64,000 nt of DNA from positions 2,103,141-2,167,140 of the forward strand of contig NC_029541.1 in the NCBI RefSeq assembly GCF_001577835.2, written 5' to 3'. Of the stretch, positions 1 to 12,175 are shown piece by piece. The stretch comes from Coturnix japonica. Taxonomy: Eukaryota > Chordata > Aves > Galliformes > Phasianidae. The notes beneath the pieces are model-generated. The model had not been told where the DNA came from and did not search any database. It was given only the letters and a program-made list of their open reading frames with translations. Numbering within the stretch: the stretch's first letter is position 1; every line of letters starts with the position of its first letter. The position numbers were made by a program, and so were the translations under genes.

Positions 1-3000
1 TGGCCCCATTCCTGCTTGCCCACCCCAATGGCAGCAGGGACAAGGTCACCCCAAGAGCAGCTCACAGCTGGCAGGGAGGAGATGAGGGACAGGGCACAGA
101 GCAGCAGTGCTGACGGCTGCTGAAGGGCCCTACATCTTATGGCACATAAAGAGAGATGAGGAGCTCTGCTCTCCCCTCCAGGAGGTTCATCACTGTGATT
201 GCAGCTGAGAGTTGGAGCCCAGGGGCTGCAGAGTTCGCACGTAGCTCTCGAATCCCTCATCTCCCTGACAGGCGGGGAGAGCAGCCGGCAGGCAGCAACG
301 GAGCTGCAGGCGGCCCCTGCAAAAGGTCACTGCGTTTGCACATTCACAAAACATGCATTTAAGAACAAAAAGAAATCAAGGAGGAGGAAAAGAAACCCCC
401 ACCGTACGCACTGAGGATGCGTCGCAGGGATTGGAGCTCTGCTCTAACGCTGTCAGCCTGACTGCCCGGCACTTCTTGCAATTAAAGCAATCAGCCACAC
501 ATGAAACTCACAGATTTCCATCTCCCGGTTTGTATCCCAGGCCCTGAGGGTTCCCATCTCCTTTTCAAATAGTCCGGAAGAATAAAAAAAGCTTGAAAAT
601 GAGTTTCGGAGCATCGAGCAGATGGCTCTGGGGAATCACCGTGCCCCAAACAGCAGCAGGGACAGAGCTGAGCCCTGCTGAAGCTGTGGGACCAAGGGGG
701 GCTGGGGAACAGCACAGACAGCCATGTCCCCCCCCCCTATATAAGGCCCCCCCAGCCCTGCAGAATCAATGCTTCCAATGGTCCTCTATGAGGATGGGTG
801 TTGTCTCCCTGCCCAACCCCATCCTGCACCCAAGGGATGCTCAAACCATAACATCTAAATCAGCAGTGGGTTTAAAGGAAGGGAATCCCTGTACAACACA
901 GGGGTTGACCTCCTGTGTGCTCAAAGAGAAGCAGGGATCGCAGTGCTTATGGAGAGGTCAGGATGAGCCTCTGGAACACAGCGGGGTGAGCAGAGCAGCA
1001 GCCAGACTCACACCCACCACCACCACCTGCACCAGGTGAGCACTTTGCATCAGCTCATTTGAAGCCACAATTAACCCTCAGCTGCCTGATCACAGCTCAG
1101 CACTCACCACCCAGAGCCCCCCAAAGGCTTTCAGATGCCCAGCCTGGAGTATAGGTACAACACAGCCTTGGGATGCTGAGCACCAGCATGGCTGTGTATG
1201 GGGCAATCATCCCATCCTCACCAGGCGCCGAGCACTATCCCCTGGGGGCACAGAACCCAAGAAGATGCTGAGCACCACAGCATTGCCCAAATGGTGCCCC
1301 GGGAATGGGGAGTGTGGGGTTGGGTGAGAACAGGCCAAGCTGGATGGGGAGCTCAGTGCTCCCAGTGCTGCCAGACTGGTCCTGGCTGTTCTTCCAGCTG
1401 CCAGCCTGGATGGGGATGGATCCGAGCACAGCACGTTTCTCCCATCTCACCCCCAGTGTGAGACCCCAAGACCCCAAGTGTGAGACACCCCAGCACCTTC
1501 ACCTATTCCAGATACAGCGTGGAGGTGACCCTTACCTGGGGTGTGAGGCTCCAGGCCCCGATGGTGCTGAGCTGTCGGAGCTGCTGCTGCTTACGTAAGG
1601 AGGAGAGCTCTGCTGTGAGTCCCCAGCAACTGCAGGCAGCAGGAGAGGAACAGCAGCCTCTGCTGCTCGATGGGAGATGGGTGTCAGAGCTATGTGGGGT
1701 GCAGGGGATGCTCTGCTCTGCCACTGCACCCAGCTCAGATCCCGTGCCCCTTAACATGGGGACACTGCAAGGATGGGGGCAGCTTGAGAACAAAGGGCTG
1801 CACAGTGAAAGCTCTGGCTGTTTAATTACCAGCACGGGGGGCTCAGGGCAGCACAGCTGCACCCGAGCTGTTCTGCTGCAGTGAGGGGAGCCCTTAGCAG
1901 AGGGGCTTTAAGAGGAGCCGGTGCTATGGGAGGTGGAAGAAAACCCTGAGCTGCCCTGCTATGCTGGGATGGAGCATAATGGGGTAATGGGGGCAGATGG
2001 GGGCAGATGGGGAGCGGCACTGTAAATGTTCGGGGGCAGATGAGCCGACAGGAGCCTGAATAGGGATCGTAACGATGAGAGGGGATCACAGAATCGCCAT
2101 GGGCTTATAGAATATCCCGAGCTGGAAGGGACCCATAAGGATCACCGGAGCAAGGAGCACGGACACGGAGCAGCATGTTTAAAACAGGGCGTTTGTCTGT
2201 CGACGGGACGCCAGGCGCACACAAAGCCGTCTCATTATCCCCTAATTAGTGCTTTGCCAGCTTCTGCAATTAACACCCATGCAAGCGGCTGCTGTTTGAG
2301 TAAACAGAGGGTTACGAGCACGCTGGAGTCGCTGGGGGCTCCAAGCAGGACGCAGCCCACCCAGCCCCAAAGCAGAGCGATGTCACCCCCAGGGTGGTGG
2401 CACTGGCCGGCTCACGTCCCCATAGTGCACATAGGGGACGGGAGAGGCTTCCCTCGGGTCTCGGAGCTCCGGGGAGTGAGGGAGCAGCGCAGCATCACAG
2501 CACGGTCCTTATGCAAAGGATGTCTCCTTTGGAAACATCAAAGCGAAGCCACCAGCCGGGGCTGACACGGCCTTTCTCCGGCTGACCCAGAAACGTGGAT
2601 CAAGCGCTGTCTCATCCCTTAATTGAGAAGTTGGTGACTTTGAATCTTTATTAAAGAGCTTTGGTAAATTCACAGATTAAGGCCACCACCGGCCGCTGCC
2701 ATCACCCAAACTGACTCCCTGCCACCTCGCCCAGCAGCTGCTCACACTGCTTTGCATGGAGCGCAAACCGAACCGAGAGCAAAAACTGCACCAGAAACCC
2801 AGGAAGGAAAACAAAACAAACCCAAACCAACACTAAAAAGCCAACAACAGCCTTCCTACACAACCTGGGCCTCAGCACAGCCAACCAACTGCCCCCAATA
2901 CACAGATATGGGGCTGGGGGGGGGGCACAGAACACCCCCATGTACCACTGAGATGGGGCAGCACTGCAGAGCTGGGTGTCCCCATTGCAGAGCTGGGTGT

Positions 3001-4733
3001 CCCCCCCTGAAGCTGGTGGATCCTGGGGGAAAATTAGGCTAAATAGGAGACGCCGCATTCCTCAGTGCACTCTTTTTCTGCCTGCTGCGGATTATCGTGT
3101 TTCAAGCTATGGAAAACAGAAGGGGGGATGCTAGTACAAATGTCTGAGAGAGAAGAGAGAGGGAGGAGGGCAGGCGGAGGAGCAAAGCTTTCCCCTCCAG
3201 TGAGCAATGATAGGCAGGAGAAATCCCAGCTCTGCTGATTCCTAAGGGCACAGATGGACAAGTAAAGAACCCTGAGCCCCTGCATGGCTGCAAAGGGTTA
3301 AGCCGAGCTCTGCAGCCTGGTGGGGGATTAAGCCCAGTGCTGCCCATCTGGGTGATGTTTGCAGCATTCAGGCAATGCCAGGCCTGGCTGCAGAGCAGCA
3401 GAGCATGGGGTTCAGCCATCCACACATGGACACACACATCCACACATGCATGCACACATAAGCATTGCACATGGGGTGATGCTGATGCATCTCCCTGCAG
3501 TAGGGAGCAGACAGGGGGGGTGCAGCAGGCACAGCAGCTTCCTCCTGCAGCACCAGGCGTGCAGCTCGCCCTTCCATCCATGCCTGTCCCTCCTCTCCCT
3601 CAGTCCTGCAAGCATTGCTGCTGCTCCTGCTGGTTTCTATGGGAACTCAGCAGGAAAACAAGGCTCCCAGTGAGGCAGACGCTGGTCTGGCTGCCCAAAG
3701 CCTTGCAGAGAGCTGTGCTTGCATGCTCCAGCAGAACCTTGCACCAGTTTTTCCCTTGGCAGCATAAAGGGGTCAAGAGGTTTGGATCAAAGCAGGCCAG
3801 GAGCAATTCCTCCTAGAGAGCAGAGTGCTCAGGTTCTGCACTATGATGCACAGCGGGCTGCAAACCTTCAGCGTGTAGAAATGGGAGAAGGCAACGGATG
3901 CTGCTAATTCTCAGCTGCAGAGCTGCATGCACTGCCTACCAACAGCCTCATCGCCAGCAAACGCCACCCTGGTCCCCTTTGCTGCATGGCCCCCAGCAGA
4001 GCTGCCCACTGTACACCCCAGTGATGACCACATGCCCCCTCCCCACGGCCATGGGGTGATCAGTCTGAGCCCTTCCAAACGGCTTTTCCAGACTCGTGGT
4101 TAATTTAGCAAGCACCATCATATGACGGAGCAGAGCGTGTGCCTTCAGATATAGCAGCAGCGTCACAAAGCTGCCATTGAGTGCTCAGGGAGCATCTCCA
4201 GCTCCGTCAGACACCTCAATGCTCCCGCAGGGGGTGAGAAAACACAGCACCTCGCTGCTGACACGCAGACCCGGGGGAGTTGGGAGGGGGGGGGGGTTCA
4301 GCTCTGCTAACAAGTGGGCAGTGAGATGGAGCCCAGGGAAGTGCCAGACAGCATCCCGGGCTGCATTGCTTGCAACCCATCCTGATAAAGCCATGAGATC
4401 AAGCCCAAAGCACGCATATATGGGGGAACCCAACAACCAGAGCCACCTCAGCCGTGAGCATGGGGGGGTTAGGGATGCAGAGGACCCCCCCTAAAGCACA
4501 GATCTCTCCTACAGCTGGAGATACAGGGAGGACTGGGCACACAAACACACCTTGGGGACAGCTGGGGGGGCTCCCACGTCTCACCGACGTCACTGCAGGA
4601 AGGGGATCCCTAGAGACAGCCTGAAGGTGCCACCCCCTGCTGCCCCCCCCCACCTCTGGGGCACAGGTACCCCAAGAAAAGACTATCCATAGCACACGTC
4701 CCGATCTGAGGATGCTCCGCCGCTTCACAAACC
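1..4733. other. Non-coding stretch left of the alternative PLEKHA6 exon
   Basis: I see no exon here that I can support. The sequence is GC-rich with many C or G runs of 7-10 bases and a CA/CACA-rich patch near 3,420-3,465. It probably belongs to a long 5' intron of the minus-strand PLEKHA6-like gene, since exons following the tandem WW exons should lie to the left. A short segment at about 1,505-1,605 looks exon-like on the minus strand, with a GTAAGG donor, but I could not match it to a known protein. Two AT-rich patches with homeodomain-like ATTA cores (about 2,230-2,290 and 2,600-2,690) could be regulatory. Confidence 0.4.
2085..2155 (-). repeat. CR1 LINE 3'-tail fragment
   Basis: The plus strand begins with ATCACAGAATC and continues to GAGCTGGAAGGGACC followed by AGGATCACC. 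This is the reverse complement of the usual CR1 3' end (GGTCCCTTCCAACC followed by ATTCTGTGAT repeats). Only about 70 bp is recognisable, it is diverged, and it carries no coding part. The orientation is minus. Confidence 0.6.
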
Positions 4734-4750
4734 CGAGGAGGAAGAGGATG

Positions 4751-4831
4751 AGGAGGGGAGGGGGGGGGGGGGGGGAAGAGAAGAAAGAGGAAGGAGAAGA
4801 GGAAGAGGAGGAAGAGGGGGGGGGGGGGGGG
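4751..4831. repeat. Pure purine tract bounded by two 16-G runs
   Basis: An 81-base stretch with only A and G on the plus strand. It contains a run of sixteen G at 4,760-4,775, then about 40 bases of mixed GA/GGA, then a second run of sixteen G at 4,816-4,831. It ends about 20 bp from the splice donor of the CpG-rich exon described next. Such tracts can form triplex (H-DNA) or G-quadruplex structures and are often miscounted in assemblies. Confidence 0.85.
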
Positions 4832-4852
4832 TCAGCCCTGAGGGGCACTCAC

Positions 4853-5060
4853 CGTGTAGGGTGGGCAGCGGTCCGGCCCCCCCTCCGTTGCTCAGGGGCT
4901 CAGCATCCTCCCGGGACAGCCCGAGCCGGAGCCGCAGCCCGAGCCCGAGCCGGAGCGGGAGCTGGGCATGCTCGGGGACCGTGAGCAGCACGTGATGCCG
5001 GGCTGGCACCGAGCGGTGGGTGGGGGGAGACCGAGCAGCCACCCCCGCCCCGCTACAATG
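4853..5060 (-). promoter_or_regulatory. PLEKHA6: CpG-rich alternative promoter and first exon, probably of PLEKHA6
   Basis: On the minus strand a very GC- and CpG-rich block ends in a good donor (CACG|GTGAGT; last exon base 4,853). The sequence has an E-box CACGTG at 4,989-4,994. A short open frame starts with ATG at 4,969 and stops at 4,892. It encodes a 25-residue Ser/Gly/Arg-rich peptide, so this exon is most simply a non-coding leader with an upstream ORF. It lies downstream of the WW exons in the same transcriptional direction, so transcripts starting here would lack the WW module. That fits family knowledge that the common PLEKHA6 product lacks WW domains. The 5' boundary is approximate and the gene assignment is inferred from order. 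Confidence 0.5.
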
Positions 5061-5099
5061 TGCCCCCCCCCTCCCTGGTATCGCTCCGAGGAGCCCGGA

Positions 5100-7490
5100 G
5101 CTGTCTCCGTCATTGCGGGAAGGGGGGACCGCGCTGTGCGACCCCATAACTCTGCATCCCTGGGGGGCTGGATGAATCGTGCTGCCGCTCTGCAGCACGG
5201 AAAGGGGGAGGTAAGGGGGGGTGCAGCTCCTTTGCATCCCATGAGTGGGGGACAGCCATGTCCATGAGCCTTAACACGGCATCCCAGCACTGGAAGCTGG
5301 CCCCCCATTCATCCCCTGCATCCTATATTTCCCAGGAGTGTGGGGCACATTTATAACCCCACAGGAGCATGGAGTGGGGGTCAGGAAGTACCTCCAGGCT
5401 CTGCGACCCAGGTTGGAGCACAGAGATCCTTCCCCAGCCCCTGCTCAGCACCCAACCCCAATTCCTGAGCTGCAGAACTGCAAACTCCAGCCCTACGGTG
5501 ATGGCACCGTGCCTCAATCTATGGCACTGCCCTACTTCTGCCTATCACAGCCACCAGGCACTGTGGTTGGGACCCCCCCCCCTACACAGGGACCCTACAT
5601 GCTTAGTACATGTGTGCTGGCATGGGAAAGGATGGGTATCTCCAGGAGGGAAAACACCACGGCTGCCCTTGATCCTATAATCACTCCCTTAGCTGCAAGG
5701 TATTAGGGGCTGCAGGAGGATGGCTTTCACTGAAGGCTTTGCAGCCTGTATTTCCCCCTCCTTCCCCTGCAGCCCATGGGTGTGATCCTCCTTCCCCTCC
5801 CTCCCTCACTGTGCTGCACAGGGACCCCTCTTCATGTTTATGCCCCCAATCACCCCCTCACCCTATAGGCAGCACTGTGGCCCCCCCAGCTGTCACTCAG
5901 AGGAGCCCTGAGAGCCTATTAAGGTGATCCCCCAACTTCACCAGCCCTGAGCCCCAGCAGGAAGGTTGCAGTAACTCCATCCAGGCTGGGGGCCAGTTGT
6001 TCCCTACCCCCCCTATAAAGGGACAAAAGCCACACATCGGTCCCAATCACGTCTCAGACACAGCGGGGCCTTTTCTTCTACTGGCACCAACTGGGCAGTG
6101 AGCCGGAGGCAGGAGTGGGGTGGAAAAGGGGCCTTTGTAGCTGCACTCAGCAGGGCAGGGGGGGCTGGATGCTGCCACCTCATCCCACAGGCTGGTGAAG
6201 ATGGGATGGCATCCAGCATTGCTCCTCAGCAAGAAGCCCCATTAATCCCTTGCAGCCAATGGCTCACGTGCAGCAATGTGTATCTGGGGCTCACCCAATT
6301 GCTGTGGTGCATGGGGAACCAATACGTTCAGCACACAATAGTGGTGGGGTCCCTGGTGCAGAGAGGCATTGCAGGTACTCAAACCTGAACAGGAGGTTCT
6401 CACTTGTGCAGCTCTCACCCAGCCAGCCCCGCTCCCAGCAGTGTTATGCTGCTCCACATAAGGTTGGGCTGACTCAAGGACACCCATCTTTGCTCAGCAG
6501 ATCAGCCCCAATAATCGCAGTGATTCACTGCAGCCCTTCGCTCGCCTCAGGATCTTTGCTCCCGGAGGATTCAGCGTGGGCTGAGCACACGGCGAAGCCT
6601 CTGTGTGAGGCAGATAAGGCTCAGAGATCCCATCTGTGATGCCCTTACCTCACCTAGAGCTCTGCATGAGGCTCCAGGAGGCGAGACATCCTCAGTACAT
6701 ACAAACAGCGCTGTTGCCTATATCCCAATGGAGCTATAATCCCATTGCTCTTGTCCCCAATGAGTGCACCAGCCTGGAACTGAGCTCCTCATGCAGGGTC
6801 AGGGTGGCTCCAGGGACCCTTGCAATAGGGCAGTGATAGTGCCAGATGTGGGGCAGGGGGCTGAGGGCTGCTCACACACCATAGGGATCCCCAGAGCTGT
6901 TTGCATCTGCAATGGGAAGTCGGTGCAGGAGCTGCCTGCAGTGTAGGGCAGGCACAGAGCAGGTCCTGCTGCCTCTGTTGGGTGTCCTCAGTGGCTTTTG
7001 TGGTGAGGGGAGCACAAAGGGAGCTGTGCAGGGAGGAAACCTTCATGTGCAGGAATGCAGGAGTGCAGGTACTGCCCATGTCCTCACCAGGGTCAGGAAA
7101 GCAAAGGCTTGCACCAGCCTGAGCTCTGCTGGCATTTGGCTGCTGGTACCCACAGCACTGTCACAACTGCATCTACAGCAACACGGATGACCCACAGGAA
7201 CCCCCTGCCCACTTTCCATCTCACACTTTGGCGCTCAGCATGAACTCCAGCCCCATCCACCAGCAGGTGATGGTGTTCAAAAGCCTCCCAGACTGTGTGC
7301 CCTGGCATCGCACTGCATGAGAAGGCATTTCAGGGGGGACAAAGTAAGACCAGCAACAACAGCACCCCAAAGGATGGGGGCAAACCCCATAACAATGCCC
7401 TGGGAAGAAGCAGGTACAGGGTGCACCATTGTTGAGGCTGTAAAGTGCACCAGAGCAGCAGAGCTGCTCCCCCCAGCCCTCATCACTTAC
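5100..7490. other. Intronic stretch without recognised exon
   Basis: This lies between the alternative first exon and the third WW exon. I found no exon with both splice signals and a family match. Open frames here are short, lie in both strands and look random. C runs are frequent. Confidence 0.4.
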
Positions 7491-8345
7491 TTGATAAAAT
7501 AGAAGCCCCCGTGCATTGTGGTGTCCACCTCCCAGCCTCGGGGCAGCCCTGGAAGCACACAGCAGAGGTGGGGATCAGCCATCCTTGTTTTTGCCTTTGG
7601 GCATTGTACCAGAGGGGCAAACTTGGTCCCCTCCCCATCACTCCAGCCAAACTGCTTTGGCTACAAAGCCACCCCACAGGTCACAAAGGTTGATGTATTC
7701 CCCAAAGGATGCAGCAACTCTTCGCTCATCATTCAAAGCCCCTTAAACCCTTGAGCTGCAAAGCAGCTTCTCAGCATCTCCAATGCACTTCTGGAGTATT
7801 TCATCACACTCCTCCACTTATCCCAAAGGAGAACATCTGGGGGTCAGGGCCCATTCCTTACCAGCACAGGAGAAATGACCACTCTGGATGGAGTAACCTG
7901 TGCCAGGGTGCACCCAGCTTGTGGATTTGGTCTCGTCGCTGTGAAAGATAAGGAGGCAGTGAGCACTGCGGGCATCCCTGCACCCTATGTGATGATAGGG
8001 ATAAACTTTGGCAGCCAAAGGAAAGGAAAGGAGCAGATTTGGGGGCTAAAAAGCATCTATCAGGAAGTGCTGGGCCCAAAGAAGGGAGAAACAGGGAGCA
8101 AGGAGAGCGGGTCACATGCAATAGGAAAACAGACAGGGAGGACTCTTGCTTCTGCCCCAGACTGAGCCCCCATCCAGTTCCCCAGCCATCCACCAACCCA
8201 GGAGCCAGACTCCCCCATGCCCCCATGCCCCATCCCCTCCCTGCCTTGTGGTGGGACCTTACTTGATGAAGAAGATGCGGCCGTCCCCGCAGACACCGTA
8301 GGTCCACTTGCCCGGCAGGTCCAGCCAGTCAATGTCATCTGCCAT
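7491..8345 (-). CDS. PLEKHA6: PLEKHA6-like tandem WW N-terminus (partial, three exons)
   Basis: Minus-strand exons 8,263-8,345, 7,862-7,938 and 7,491-7,548 join in phase (83+77+58 nt) with GTAAGG/GTAAGT donors. They start MADDIDWLDLPGKWTYGV, go on to DGRIFFIN and TSWVHPGTG, and then LPRGWEVDTT with GGFYFIN. That is a first complete WW domain (two Trp, His-Pro) and the first half of a second. The same layout starts PLEKHA5 and PLEKHA7, adhesion-linked PH-domain proteins whose WW modules bind proline-rich partners such as PDZD11. Given the neighbours PPP1R15B and PIK3C2B, the gene should be PLEKHA6 in a long, WW-containing isoform. The ATG at 8,345 sits in a fair context (CCCTATGG). An acceptor-like CAG lies just inside it, so an upstream coding exon is not fully excluded. 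The PH domain and the rest lie beyond position 1. Confidence 0.72.
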
Positions 8346-11300
8346 AGGGACAGCACAGAGCAGCCCCGTCCTGCTCTCCTCGTACCTCTTGGTAAGTGCA
8401 GAACAACTCCTGTCCCCACCTCCAACAAACACTTGCTTGGCTCAGACCTTCCAACCGGGCTGAGTTTGCTGCTGCAAATAACCAGGGAGGGAGGGAAAAA
8501 GAAAAAGGAAAAACCAAACCCAACAACTTAACCCTCTCAGAGCTGGGCTGCAGGGTTCAGAGGGCACAGCTCAGAGTGACTCTGCAGGGCTAAGCCCATC
8601 TCTGCTTCCTCCACTGCCTACTCGGTGTAATTACCATCAATTAACTCAGGGTGAGTAATGATGGAGTTGTTCCTTCCCTCTCCTGTTCATTTTAAACAAT
8701 GTCAAATTCTTCTCTCCGTCTGATCTCGCAGCCAAGCAGAGGCAGAATGTAGGGCACCCTGATGACTATCTGCTGCTCTCTCGGTGCTGCCCGATGGGTA
8801 TTTTCTCTCTGCTCACTCTTAGCCATCAATTAAACGTCTTTCAAGGGGAAAGGTGGGGTCTGGGAGGCAGCCGGGCTGGGTGACTGTGAGGGAAGCAATT
8901 GCCCTCATGTCTCTGTGGTGCCTTTGGGGAGTTTCTCATGGCACAGGGAAATGAGCTGGTGTGGGGTGAGGGGATGGGGGGGGGGAGAGAGGTGAATTCT
9001 GGAGATGGTCCCTAAAGCAGAAGGAAGGGGATGCTCTGCTGAGCAATGCTTGCATCAGAGAGATTCTCTGATGGGATGTGGGGCATCAGTTCACCCAAAG
9101 GATCTTCCTATGTGCCATGATGCATCCTAAAGTCAGGAAGGTGGGACCCCCCCCCACAGCCAAATCACAGCTGGGGAATCCCTGCCCTTTATCTTCTCCT
9201 TGGCCAGACCCCAGCAGCTCAATGCAGTGCTGCTCCATCACAACATCAGCTCTTTGGGAGGCACCGGGGACAACGAGGTCACCCCAAAGGCACAGCTCCC
9301 TCCCCGCCTGCCCAGCCCAGCTTCATTCACCACAGTTTCGTTTACTCAGATCCACCTCCAATCTGAGTCACAGCTCAGCCTGAATCAGTGCTCAGCACAA
9401 ACACTTGAGTGACCCAAAGCCAACAGGCAACCCAAAGAATCCAATGCTCCGGGCACAGAGCAGCCTAGAAGTAACCAGAGATGTCCCCATCTCAGATCTC
9501 AGAGGACCAGGAGCTCACAAAGTCAGTGTCTGATGAGTTGTTTCTTTCTTTTAACTATTTCTTACGTGTTACATTAGTACAGGTGTGACACCAAAGCCTT
9601 CCAAGCAGCAGAACTGCAGAGGGTTGAGTGCAGCCATTGCAATGAGAGCTCGTTGTGCGCAGCCCTTAACTTCTAGCCTAGGGCCAAACCTCTCTTATTA
9701 CTGCAGCATCATCCCTACGCCTCACCCCAAGGGTGTGTGGGATCGGAGTCTGTGTGAGATAAGCTCAGATCATCCTAAAAGGTTTCCTTCCCTCTCTCCA
9801 ACCCCTGGGGAGGGACGCCTTACCCTGACTATGGGTATCACCGAGGTCTCCTCATTCATTTCGGGGTCATCTGTGGCAATGATAGGGTTCAGCTGCTCAG
9901 AGCTGCAAGCAGGGAATCAGATACCAAGAGTAGAAGCAGTAGAGCTGCTCCAGGTCTGGGTAAGGGAGGCAGAGCTGTTGGAGGGCTGTGCTGGACCTCC
10001 AGCCAAGAATGCTGAGCTCTGTTCTGCCAGGTAAATAAATCAGCTTTTATTGCTTTCCACAAGAGATTCTTTTTTTTTCACCCCCCCCTTCTTGTTTCTT
10101 TATAGCTTAAACCAATGGAAATTCAAAAGGGGAAATACCAGCAGGGCTTGTTATTTTCTTATGGTTTCAAATCCTTTTAAAAGCTCTCAGCTCATTCCAG
10201 CACAGGTGGGCTCACACCGAGGGCTCCTTTGGAACAACTTTATGCTTCCAAGGGTGAACCCAGCAAGGGATCTGTGCATCCTTTAGAAGGGATGGTGAGC
10301 ACGGGAGCATCCCCAGGACATCGCACCGCCCGTGGCTCTGCAGCAACGCGGCTCTGGCACCACCTCCTGGGGAACGATCGGCTCCTCTCCCGTTTATGTC
10401 TTTTATTTGAACCATTTTGGCTTTTCTTGCGTTAGAAAATCAAACCCTAACCAGGCCTGCTTGGATGGATGGACCAACCATCTAAACAGAGGGAGGGATT
10501 AATGGATGGAGTCTTCATACAGCGCTCAGCCCCTACTGCTGTTGAGCACCCAGCAGCTCCCACCTGAGTCCCATAACAAGCAGAGCACCTGGGGTTGCTG
10601 CATTGAAAACCAGGTGTATTAGAGCTCTGCTTTCCCTCTGCCTCCCCAGCAGCTCCTGACCTTGCTGTGCAGCCATGCTCTGTGCCAGCCCTTGCTCCTA
10701 CACTGCCCCTTAGCTCTCAGCTCTGTCTTTTCCTTCTCATTGCACCGGAGCTGTGGCTGATCCCAGTCATCTCTATCTGGGATCTCATCTGCTCCTCCAG
10801 AGGATGCTAAGGAAAAAACCTTTACAGTGTTTGAAGGTCTGAAGCTTCAAGTCTGGCTGCCAGAGCAGGGCTGCATAAAGGGAGCAGATGGGATGTTGGG
10901 AGGCAGCACAGAGCATTACTGAGGTTGGGTTTGGGTTGGGTTTGTTTGGCTTTGCTTTTGCAATTGTTTTGCCTCCTGCTTGAAAGAAGAAGAATAGGGA
11001 AGGTGTCAGTTGTTGAACAAAGCACTGAGAACAGGGGATGAAAGCAATGCACATGGGATGTGCTTGTACAGCTGCTACAAGGCAGCAGCAGCACGTGCTT
11101 TTATTGCCCAGAAACCTTTATCTGCAGCATTAGCAGGCAGGACAGATGGATGCCTGCTGCTAATGGGCTCTAATACTCCATACCTTCAAGACTAATGGAC
11201 AGCTTTGAGGATGCACTTCACTGCCATCTTACTGGTACAGAATGGGATTGGGGTTACATGCAGCCTCAGAAGCACTGGGCTCTCCCTGGCATTGCACTGT

Positions 11301-12175
11301 GTGATTCTCACCCCCTCCTACAGTTGCCATTGCCTTCAGTTGCAGAAGGAGCTCTTTTCTTTATGGGACTGAAGCAGCTCTGCAGCTGGCTTCATTTGCA
11401 AGCAGCACTTTAGGGGATGCAGTCAGCAATGGGGACAGAAATAGCAGCTTATTTACTCCCCGTGTGCTTTGCTGACAAACAAGTTCTGAAGTCCCCTGGA
11501 GAAGATTCAACCCCAGAACAATTCTGCTCCAACTGCAGCCTTCGGTGCTGATAGAATAACAAAAAAGAAACACAACCCAGCAGGATTTCTCCATTCCAGA
11601 TGGCACCTTGATGTGCTGCCAGCTACGGAGGAGCTCCCATTTAACAACACTAACCGTATTTCCTTAAGCTGAATCAAAAGAAATCACAACTCTTCATTCT
11701 GAAGGCAGGTTTTGGGAGCCAGCAGAACAGGTGAGCACGGCATCAAAAAGCTGCTGCAGCTCATATTAACTGCGTAGGTTTGTTCTCTGCTTTCAAGTAA
11801 TGAGTGGGATGGCACTCCAGGGGGTTCCAAATGCTCCTCCTCATCCAGCTCAGTGCTGTTAGAGAAACAAATGCAACGTTAGGTGGTTCCAGAGAGGCCT
11901 TAGAAACAAATACTTTGCTCTCCCATCCATGCATCCTTAGAGCATAAAGGAGAAGGAATCATTTGCTCTATTAAAGGCCAACTCCACAGTGCAAAATATA
12001 GGGGTGAGCTGGCTCTAATTAAAGAGCTCAGCTGTTTGGCACCTCCCATTGACTAAATGACACCTCCCATTCATCCCAGCATAGAAAACAGATGAAAGAC
12101 AACACATACAAGGCCCACCCCCCCCTTTACCATCCCTTCCTCCTTACCATCCCATCCCCTAAAGGAAACCAGCTC
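8346..12175. other. Region between PLEKHA6 WW exons and PPP1R15B 3' end
   Basis: No gene is confidently recognised here. The span 8,610-8,860 is unusually AT-balanced for its surroundings and contains several ATTA/TAATTA-type motifs, a possible enhancer. A small exon-like segment on the minus strand (9,824-9,902) has a TTGCAG acceptor and a GTAAGG donor and is open in one frame, but its phase does not join to the next exon. The promoter of the WW-containing PLEKHA6 transcript should be somewhere here or further right; I could not place it. Confidence 0.35.

Noticed and set aside
1503-1605. Exon-like minus-strand segment with a GTAAGG donor (LRKQQQLRQLSTIGAWSLTPQ)
   Set aside because: It does not match the PLEKHA family sequence expected after the WW exons and has no clear acceptor; could not be supported.
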